Positions 9,701 through 16,172 of a stretch of 42,724 nt of DNA are shown here, in pieces. Each line of letters begins with the position of its first letter. Within the stretch, counting starts at the first letter, position 1. Source of the stretch: Prevotella sp. (GTDB lineage: Bacteria; Bacteroidota; Bacteroidia; Bacteroidales; Bacteroidaceae); NCBI GenBank assembly GCA_016285075.1, contig JAEEQB010000043.1, positions 1 through 42,724 on the forward strand, read 5' to 3'. The notes under the pieces are model-generated. The model made no database searches, was not told where the DNA came from, and worked only from the letters and a program-made list of their open reading frames with translations. Position numbers and translations under genes: made by a program.

Positions 9701-11305
9701 ACCTCGCTTGTCAAGGAAGGAACGGGCACGCTGACACTAGGAAGCGATTTTAGTTATACCGGTCCCACACTCATCAGCGGCGGCACCGTCAAGGTGAGCT
9801 CACTCAGCCATGCCAATCAGAAGAACGGCAATCTGGGTGCCATGAGTACTGCCGCTGACCATATTACGATTAAGAATGGAGCCGTTCTGCACACTACGGC
9901 AGAGGTCACTATGGGGTCGTCTGTCAATCTGGCCACTGCTGAGGGCGGTGTTGTGAGAAGCGACCTGCGTTTCATTATGAACGGCGTGTTCAGCGGTACA
10001 CGGCTTACGAAAAGTGGCGGTGGCAACATGGTGCTCTACGGTGTCAACAACAAACTCGACACACTCTGCGTGAAGGAAGGTGTGCTGACAGTGGCCAGCT
10101 CCATGCCCGCAAAATGTCTTGAGCTGGCAGGTGGCGAAGTGTGCTTCAATCTCAGCAACTCCACCCCCATTTATGTGCCAAAGGGCAAGTCAGCCGTCAT
10201 CCGTCCACTGCTCGACCGCAGTTCGTATCAGAACAGACTTACCGGTGCCGGCACGGTGACCATCAGTTATCCGTTGGTCGATGGTGGTGCTTGGCGTGCA
10301 GAGCGTTGCTCTATGTCGGGCAACTGGAGCCAGTTTGAAGGTACCATCAAGCCCATCTCAGGATTCAACGGCGACGAACGCTTTGTCCTCGACAATAACT
10401 ATGGTGCGCCCAAAGCCACCTTCGACCTGGCTGCCAACGTAGTTGTGCTAAATACGGCTAAGGAATATGCCATTGCCAAGGTGACGGGCGAAGGCCGCTT
10501 AGGTGGTGTTTGTACGCTGGGCGGTAACGTTTCTGGTCTGAACACCTGGAAGATTGGTTGCGATGACAACTTTACCTTCAACGGAAAAATCATTGACGAC
10601 GCTAACTTCGTGAAGCAGGGCAGCGGCAAGATGACTTTCAAAGGCTCTGGAACATTCACAGGAACGGCTAAGATAAATGGAGGCGAACTTTGCTTGAATA
10701 GCAACGGCAGCGAAGGCATGTTGGGTACTGGCGCTCTCACAGTGGCTAAAGGAGCTACGTTGAGTGGTAAGGGCGTGCTCACCAACAGCAGCACGACTAT
10801 TTCGAGCGGCGGCACGCTGCGCAGCGGAATCACCGAGACCAACGCCTTGGGCAACCTGCAGTTCAGTGGCAAGAGCCTGACCGTGGTAGGAACCATCAGC
10901 ACATATATTGGCAGCAAGACGAGCTACAGCAAGTTCACTAATATCAAGAACCTCACCATACGCTCGCTGGCCACCATCATAGTGAACGGACGCGAAACAC
11001 TGGCACTGAAAGAGGGCGACGAGATAAAGTTGTTCGATGCCGAGAAGGTGAGCATACACGAGGACTGCACATTACAGTTGTGTGCTCCTAATATGGAAGA
11101 CCCCACACTGGTTTGGAATACAGACCGTCTCTATACAGAAGGTGTGCTGGTGGTTACGAAAGGCGATGCCAGTGCCATCGACCACATCACGACGGATATG
11201 GTGACTAAGGGTATGGTCTATACCCTTAGTGGCATGCGGGTTGTTGGAGAACCCGAGCGTGGAAAGATTTATATTGTTAACGGAAAGAAAGTATATGTCA
11301 AGTAA
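6773..11305 (+). CDS. PL11 rhamnogalacturonan lyase fused to a beta-helix passenger-type region
   Basis: A 1510-residue secreted protein; the ATG at 6773 starts a signal peptide (MKRTKLLWLLLLVSCLCANAQ). Residues about 22-620 form a polysaccharide lyase family 11 propeller: RFMDRLDRGLVAT, calcium-binding-like DLTGDGKMEF and DWDMDGKAEV, LGHGDAQHCGDLNPYRHG and GDIMGDWREELVLR are characteristic. PL11 enzymes cleave the rhamnose-galacturonate backbone of rhamnogalacturonan I by beta-elimination. Residues about 620-1470 are not lyase: they hold repeated glycine-rich strands of the autotransporter-associated type (GTGTLTLGSDFSYTGPTLI, GSGKMTFKGSGTFTGTAKI), predicting a long parallel beta-helix. The final 30 residues (VYTLSGMRV, IYIVNGKKVYVK) are the tail shared by the cluster. 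Most PL11 enzymes are about 600-700 residues, so the extension more than doubles the usual size. Confidence 0.9.
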   Translation: MKRTKLLWLLLLVSCLCANAQRFMDRLDRGLVATSRSGASGNLVSWRIFGNEYYDVTYNLYCNGTLLKSGLTASNFAHTSGNANSVYEVAAVVRGKEQGKCAPVKRWEHIDGANNPYWRIPVKPAYDRNGADASSHYALNDVSVADLTGDGKMEFIVKRPCDAAVDPAQKIMFHHVDCYDLNGNQLWWIDMGPNMIGGPDEQWDVVTFDWDMDGKAEVLFRAADGTVIHYPDGTTYEVGNMTVDTRWAGIEYTPTGNEYLLYLEGATGKPYSIGPDAHPGYMNYPIARGQDADWGSGVAGHRSTKHYWGAPYLDGHKPSIFLGRGCYTMHKMVALDVVPETHKLVQRWWWECTIASWWAGCGYHNFAIADVDWDGRDEIVFGSMVLDDNGKGLHTCGLGHGDAQHCGDLNPYRHGQEQFACNENAPSCNLRDATTGEFLYRLVGTGDDGRAMAANITNDYPGAMAASTGSGIISCVSGKVINGWVNNWYGGNDPMALNFRTYWDGDLLEETINSPGIERECIVLKSGSGRIFTSYGCKMNNWTKNQPCFSGDIMGDWREELVLRAGDNTELRIYPTTIPTQYRIPTLWHDHQYRQGMMWQCMGYNQPAHTSFFLGELEGITQAPPPLTNTDRTLVANGGQITTTDEHLLVNPDEDATVSISDGASPYMVTFNIPSWTQGQAGSNQTARPEPVTTYYKCVVTGGALTGSTRVVKQGDGILTLPKADMTYTGETDVWAGVLNFDGTLKNSPLWLNRFAELNSDGGTFKSIKADYAAIIRPGGEDNIGSITTDVLELGFGSRIILDMDGSQQKCDQLNTKTIKIEKKTGDNWEMYGPEHLSPVIEVRWKNEEMKAGTYVIGDAEAVAGDLKDILIEGVTKMKRDLTIEDGKLVLTIAETRQPSIVYWTGAEGTQWDYASTMNFSNEGTPDYFVSGDKVVLDDAAQNFNIKLSGLLDPETIIVKGDKNYTISGTGDITGNTSLVKEGTGTLTLGSDFSYTGPTLISGGTVKVSSLSHANQKNGNLGAMSTAADHITIKNGAVLHTTAEVTMGSSVNLATAEGGVVRSDLRFIMNGVFSGTRLTKSGGGNMVLYGVNNKLDTLCVKEGVLTVASSMPAKCLELAGGEVCFNLSNSTPIYVPKGKSAVIRPLLDRSSYQNRLTGAGTVTISYPLVDGGAWRAERCSMSGNWSQFEGTIKPISGFNGDERFVLDNNYGAPKATFDLAANVVVLNTAKEYAIAKVTGEGRLGGVCTLGGNVSGLNTWKIGCDDNFTFNGKIIDDANFVKQGSGKMTFKGSGTFTGTAKINGGELCLNSNGSEGMLGTGALTVAKGATLSGKGVLTNSSTTISSGGTLRSGITETNALGNLQFSGKSLTVVGTISTYIGSKTSYSKFTNIKNLTIRSLATIIVNGRETLALKEGDEIKLFDAEKVSIHEDCTLQLCAPNMEDPTLVWNTDRLYTEGVLVVTKGDASAIDHITTDMVTKGMVYTLSGMRVVGEPERGKIYIVNGKKVYVK

Positions 11306-13277
11306 AATGTTTTTTTCGATGTGCATCGCTTTGATGGCGGTTGCCTGGAGTGGTGATGCCAATGCCCAGCAGCCCGTGAAGCGCTGGCGTGCCGAGGGTA
11401 ACCCCATCATCCGGCACAAGTTCACTGCCGACCCTGCACCCTTTGTCAAGGGCGACACGCTCTATCTCTACACCGGCATCGACTATGCCGGCAATCAGCA
11501 GGGCTACAAGATGCACGAGTGGGGACTGTTCACCACCACTGACATGATGTGTTGGGAAGAATACCCCACGCCTCTGCGTGTCTATGACTTCAGCTGGGCA
11601 CGATCGAGAGCGGCCTACGCTGCCCACGTTGTGGAGAAGCATGGCAAGTATTATTACTACGTCAGCACTAACACCTCGGGCATCGGGGTGGCTGTCAGCG
11701 ACACTCCCTACGGGCCTTTCCGCGATGCTATCGGGCGGCCGCTGCTCACGAATGCCGACTGCAAGGGCACGACCCACTCGTGGGCTTGCATTGACCCAGC
11801 CGTCGTGACCGACGACAACGGGCAGTCGTGGATCTTCTGGGGCAACCGTCGCTGCTTTGCCGCCCGTCTAAAGGATAGCATGACGGAAATTGATGGCGAC
11901 ATCATGGACATCACCCCTGTTGGCAGCGACTTTACCGAAGCGCCCTGGGTACATAAGCACGACGGCCGCTATTACCTCACCTTTGCCTGCGGATGGCCTG
12001 AGAAACTGGGCTATGCCGTGGCTGAGCGGATAGAAGGTCCCTATCGCTATGAGGGTATTTTCAGCGAGGTGGCAGGTAATTGTACTACCACCCACCCGGG
12101 CATCGTGGAGTTCAAGGGCAAGACGTGGCTATTCACCCACGACGCCACACTCCGCGAGGGAACAGGCGCCAGCCGTTGTGTGGGCGTAGAAGAATTACGC
12201 TATGATGCCGAAGGCCACATCCTGCCCTGCAATCTTAGGCACAACTCCCAATACTACATACCTGATGGCCAAAAGCACGATGCAGCATCAGCCGACAAGC
12301 TGAACACCACGGCCTATCTCTTTGCCTACTTCGAGGGCAAGGGTGATCGGCAGGAGGAGCTGCGCTTTGCCGTGAGCGAGGATGCCCGCCACTGGAAGGC
12401 GCTGAACGGCAACCGCCCTGTCATAGCCAGCGACACCATCAGCAATACGGGTGGCATACGCGACCCGCACATCCTGCGGGGAGCGCACGGCGACGGCTAC
12501 TACATAGTGGCTACCGACATGCACGTCCGCAAGAACGGATGGGGACAGAATCCCGGCATTGTCATGCTGCACAGCCGTGACCTGACGCACTGGACACACA
12601 CCGCCATCGACTTCGCCAAAGAGTACCCCAAGGCGTTCGGCAATGTGAAGTGGGTGTGGGCGCCGCAAACCATCTTTGACCCCAACGAAGGGAAGTACCT
12701 TGTCTATTTCACCGTCTGCCGAAAGGACGCCCAGCAGCCCGACAGCATCAACCCCCAGCGTTCCACACTCGATTTCTATTGTGCATATGCCACATCAGAC
12801 TTCAAAGGATTCGAGCAAGAGCCTCAGCTAATGTTCAGCGCCGCCTACGGAGCCATTGATGGCGACATCGTCATTGACGGCAAGGGACTCTACCACTTCT
12901 TTTATAAAGGAAACGTGAAGAACGAGAAGTGCGAAGAGACCATCACCGGCATCAAGCAGGCCGTTGGCCACAGCCTGCAAGGGCCATGGTATGAAGACGG
13001 GCTGTTTGTCGATGCATACGCTGGCACCGCCACTCAAGTGGAAGGCAGCAGTGTGTTCCGCCTGAACGACAAGGACTGCTCTGTTCCAGGCCAGGCAGAA
13101 TTTGTATTGATGTACGACCTTTTCAGGAACGGCCCCTATGAATTTCAGCGCACCACCGACCTGTTCCACTTCTCGCGCCAGCCGGAATCCTTCACCAAGG
13201 ACTTCCATCCACGCCACGGCACGGTGATGCCAATCACCCAAAAGGAATACAAGCGACTGAAGAAGATGTGGCCTTGA
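11295..13277 (+). CDS. Secreted enzyme with two tandem GH43 domains
   Basis: A 660-residue protein with a signal peptide (MSSKMFFSMCIALMAVAW, cleaved near DANAQ). The ATG at 11295 overlaps the end of the lyase gene by 11 bases; a second ATG at 11307 sits one base after that stop, so translation is probably coupled either way. Residues about 28-335 and 345-655 are each complete GH43 propellers. Candidate catalytic residues are Asp46 (TADPAPF), Asp167 (CIDPAVV) and Glu215 (FTEAPWV) in the first, and Asp390 (IRDPHIL), Asp524 (DGDIVID) and Glu583 (QVEGSSVF) in the second. Unlike its neighbours it lacks the C-terminal secretion-type tail and ends shortly after the second propeller, so it may stay periplasmic and process imported oligosaccharides. 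Arabinofuranosidase, xylosidase or galactosidase activity is plausible; the substrate is not determinable here. Confidence 0.88.
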   Translation: MSSKMFFSMCIALMAVAWSGDANAQQPVKRWRAEGNPIIRHKFTADPAPFVKGDTLYLYTGIDYAGNQQGYKMHEWGLFTTTDMMCWEEYPTPLRVYDFSWARSRAAYAAHVVEKHGKYYYYVSTNTSGIGVAVSDTPYGPFRDAIGRPLLTNADCKGTTHSWACIDPAVVTDDNGQSWIFWGNRRCFAARLKDSMTEIDGDIMDITPVGSDFTEAPWVHKHDGRYYLTFACGWPEKLGYAVAERIEGPYRYEGIFSEVAGNCTTTHPGIVEFKGKTWLFTHDATLREGTGASRCVGVEELRYDAEGHILPCNLRHNSQYYIPDGQKHDAASADKLNTTAYLFAYFEGKGDRQEELRFAVSEDARHWKALNGNRPVIASDTISNTGGIRDPHILRGAHGDGYYIVATDMHVRKNGWGQNPGIVMLHSRDLTHWTHTAIDFAKEYPKAFGNVKWVWAPQTIFDPNEGKYLVYFTVCRKDAQQPDSINPQRSTLDFYCAYATSDFKGFEQEPQLMFSAAYGAIDGDIVIDGKGLYHFFYKGNVKNEKCEETITGIKQAVGHSLQGPWYEDGLFVDAYAGTATQVEGSSVFRLNDKDCSVPGQAEFVLMYDLFRNGPYEFQRTTDLFHFSRQPESFTKDFHPRHGTVMPITQKEYKRLKKMWP

Positions 13278-13311
13278 TAATTATTCTTAAACTTATAAAA
13301 CAAATAAACTC

Positions 13312-16125
13312 ATGAAAAGACTTTCCATTTTTTTCGTATCAGCACTCGCGAGCATAGCCTCCTTCGCTGATTCTACCACACCGTCGGTTGACAACCCCAT
13401 TGATATGACCGACAAGATTGTGAATCCTAACTTCGACGGCATTCAGTTTGGTGGATGGGGAGGTTCTGGCTTTGGTGCCGGTGGTGCCCAGGCAGAGTGC
13501 GCCGAACGTTTTAACATGGTTTACGACACCTACCAGACCATCGAAGGACTGCCCAACGGCATCTACAAGGTATTGGTCAACGGACTCTATCGCGCTGGCA
13601 GCTTTGGCAACGACTGGGCCACGAAAGACGATGCAACAGTGCGCCATGCCAAGCTCTATGCCACTTCTGGATCCTCAACCTTCAGTAGCAGCCTGCCATC
13701 GCTTTCATCTGGTGCTACCGACACCATCCCGGGTGTCACGGTCGATGGTGACCTTCAGGTCCCCAACTCCATGGTTCAGTTTGTGACATGGCAAGAGGCT
13801 GGCTATTATCTCGACAATAGCGTGATGATAGCTGTAGAGAACGGTGCACTGAAAATAGGCGTGCGCAAGGATGTGCTGATTGATGCCGACTGGACGGTGC
13901 TCGACACCTGGCGGCTACTCTACTATGGCACCGATGCCCAGGCCTACAAAATGATGTATCACTATGCCGACAGTGTGGTAAGCATCGACGTTGAGGCCGT
14001 GCGTGCAGCCAATGTTCCACACGACCATGCCGCCTACGACGAGTTCAAGGCAATACAGGCAAAGGCTGCCAGCGCCACTACAGCCGAGGAGTTTCGCCAA
14101 CTGGCGCAGCAATTGTCGACTGCTGCAGAGAAGATTCATACTTCCGTCGCTGCTTATAAGAACTTGCAGAGAGAGTACGATGCCATGCTGGCAAGTCTAC
14201 AAAACGGCAATCTCGAAGGTGTTACCGCTACTTTCTACGAATCCATCAGCGAGACTGGCACCTCAGAGATGCTTGCCGCACTCTACACGCAGATTAGCCT
14301 AATGGAAGGAGCCGACCAGCTCGCAGTCATCAACAAGACACCGCTGGAAGTGCTGGCCGAGGGATGCTACAGCACCGAAGAGGTGGATGCTTACACCGCG
14401 GCACTGACCAGTCTCTATCGCTTCTGCGTCACCAGCTCCATCTCGCAGGGACAAGACTGCACCAACCTGCTCATCAACCCCGACTTCGCCAGTGGCTTAA
14501 CGGGATGGACCAAACCCGGAGCTGGCACTGTCGGCAATTATGCTGGCATCACTCCGCCGCTGTCTCCGAACGTAGAGGTGTTTAATGGCAATGTCGATAT
14601 CTATCAGGTTGTAACAGGTGTGCAGCCCGGTATCTACTCGGTGACGTGCAACGTCTTTGAGCGTCCTTCCGCCAATGGCAGCTACAACGGTTCGGAGGTG
14701 TCGAAGGTTTCCCTCTTCATCAATGACTTCATGTCGCCTGTGCAGAACATCTGCAATGATGCCATACCAGCAGAGCAGGCTGTTGATGGCGAAAATTGCT
14801 ATCTCACCCGTCTCTACACCACAGGATCGGGCAATGCCCAACTCGACTACCTTACCGACTATGGCTATGTGCCCAACGGTATGCTGGGTGCTGCCATCGC
14901 TTTCAAGGCCGGACGCTACAGTCAGAAGGTCTATGGCATCGTCGAAGAAGGACAAGACATGAAGATTGGTCTGACCTCCAACGGCGAAACGGTTCACTGG
15001 GTGCTGTGGGGTGGCTTCAAGATGACCTACGAGGGCATGTCTGAAGAAGCGGTCAATGCTATCTCTGAGACATACATAGCCAATGCAGAGGATTACCTAC
15101 AGAAGAACGGCAACAGAATTTCTTCGCCCATGGCCGAAGCCCTGGAAGAGGCCATTAATGACGTGAAATATGCAGAAAGCACACAAGACAAATACAACGC
15201 TATCATCGTGCTGAACAAACTGCTCAACGATGAAGCTCCAGCCAATGCCGCCGCCTTTGCCGAGGTGGAGGCGCTGATCGACCAACTGCTGCTTGCCCTC
15301 GATGAATATTGCGACGTCGCTTCCGAAGAGGCGTTCAATACGGCTTCGGAACTTGTGGACAGCGAGTATCCCGACATGACTACCGAACAACTGCAACAGT
15401 TAGTCAAGGACATCAAGAATGCCATTAGCAACTTGAAGATTCCTTCTGAAGAAGCGTCTGACGAGAACCCTGTTGACTACACTCTACTCATCAACAATGC
15501 CGACATCGAGGAAGGTGCGCTTGTCGCCTGGCAATACACCAAGAATGGAGGCAACGGACCGGCACTGGACCGCGGAATCGACGGCGGCCGTTCCATTGAG
15601 TTCTGGAACGCCTCGGCAGCCAGCCTGCAGTTCAATGTTTGGCAGACAGTCATGCTCCCTGCCGGCACCTACAAACTCTCTGCTGATGCCGCCAACTCGT
15701 TCGACGGACAGTTGTCTAATGGTCAGAGTGGCCGTGCCTATCTCTATGCAAAGGTCGCAGACAAAGCAAGTTCTGTACCCGTGGCGGTGACCGAGGCCCG
15801 ATGCACCGAGGACTACAAGAACTATTCCGTCTTCTTCACCATCCCCGCAAAGAGCGAAGTCACACTGGGCTTCATGTCCGTTGGCACAATGGAGGCACGC
15901 TGGTTCGTATGCGACAACTTCAGACTGACCTATTATGGCGAGTCCAGCTCGCATGCTGACACGCCCGACGGAGGGGCTGTCGATGTTCAGAGCATCGCTT
16001 CCGGCCAGCCGTCCACACCCGTAGCAATCCATTCGCTCTCAGGAACTAGACAGAACACCCTGAAACGAGGCATCAATGTGATAACCTATTCCGATGGTTC
16101 CGTCAAAAAAGTGCTTGTGAAATGA
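13312..16125 (+). CDS. Secreted protein of three beta-sandwich modules, no recognised catalytic domain
   Basis: A 937-residue protein with signal peptide (MKRLSIFFVSALASIASFA). I recognise no enzyme domain. It has three related beta-sandwich modules at about 35-205, 390-575 and 720-880, each starting with an NP/NADIEEG-like strand and ending with a D/G-x-F-R-L/M-x-Y-Y/E-G strand, separated by helical spacers (about 220-300 and 580-700) with small-residue-rich repeats. The second module closely resembles the C-terminal module of the GH43 protein at 3796 (NG-M-x-GA ... SQ ... Y ... G-x-V ... L-x-I/F-GL-x-S). Such modules are usually carbohydrate-binding. The C-terminus has the cluster tail (IHSLSGTRQ, KRGINVI, KKVLVK). 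It may be a surface glycan-binding protein taking the place of SusD-type binding proteins, but that is inference. It is 34 bases after the GH43 pair gene. Confidence 0.75.
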   Translation: MKRLSIFFVSALASIASFADSTTPSVDNPIDMTDKIVNPNFDGIQFGGWGGSGFGAGGAQAECAERFNMVYDTYQTIEGLPNGIYKVLVNGLYRAGSFGNDWATKDDATVRHAKLYATSGSSTFSSSLPSLSSGATDTIPGVTVDGDLQVPNSMVQFVTWQEAGYYLDNSVMIAVENGALKIGVRKDVLIDADWTVLDTWRLLYYGTDAQAYKMMYHYADSVVSIDVEAVRAANVPHDHAAYDEFKAIQAKAASATTAEEFRQLAQQLSTAAEKIHTSVAAYKNLQREYDAMLASLQNGNLEGVTATFYESISETGTSEMLAALYTQISLMEGADQLAVINKTPLEVLAEGCYSTEEVDAYTAALTSLYRFCVTSSISQGQDCTNLLINPDFASGLTGWTKPGAGTVGNYAGITPPLSPNVEVFNGNVDIYQVVTGVQPGIYSVTCNVFERPSANGSYNGSEVSKVSLFINDFMSPVQNICNDAIPAEQAVDGENCYLTRLYTTGSGNAQLDYLTDYGYVPNGMLGAAIAFKAGRYSQKVYGIVEEGQDMKIGLTSNGETVHWVLWGGFKMTYEGMSEEAVNAISETYIANAEDYLQKNGNRISSPMAEALEEAINDVKYAESTQDKYNAIIVLNKLLNDEAPANAAAFAEVEALIDQLLLALDEYCDVASEEAFNTASELVDSEYPDMTTEQLQQLVKDIKNAISNLKIPSEEASDENPVDYTLLINNADIEEGALVAWQYTKNGGNGPALDRGIDGGRSIEFWNASAASLQFNVWQTVMLPAGTYKLSADAANSFDGQLSNGQSGRAYLYAKVADKASSVPVAVTEARCTEDYKNYSVFFTIPAKSEVTLGFMSVGTMEARWFVCDNFRLTYYGESSSHADTPDGGAVDVQSIASGQPSTPVAIHSLSGTRQNTLKRGINVITYSDGSVKKVLVK

Positions 16126-16172
16126 AGTACTGATGAATAAATAATTGTAAAATATAAAAAGTATATCACATT

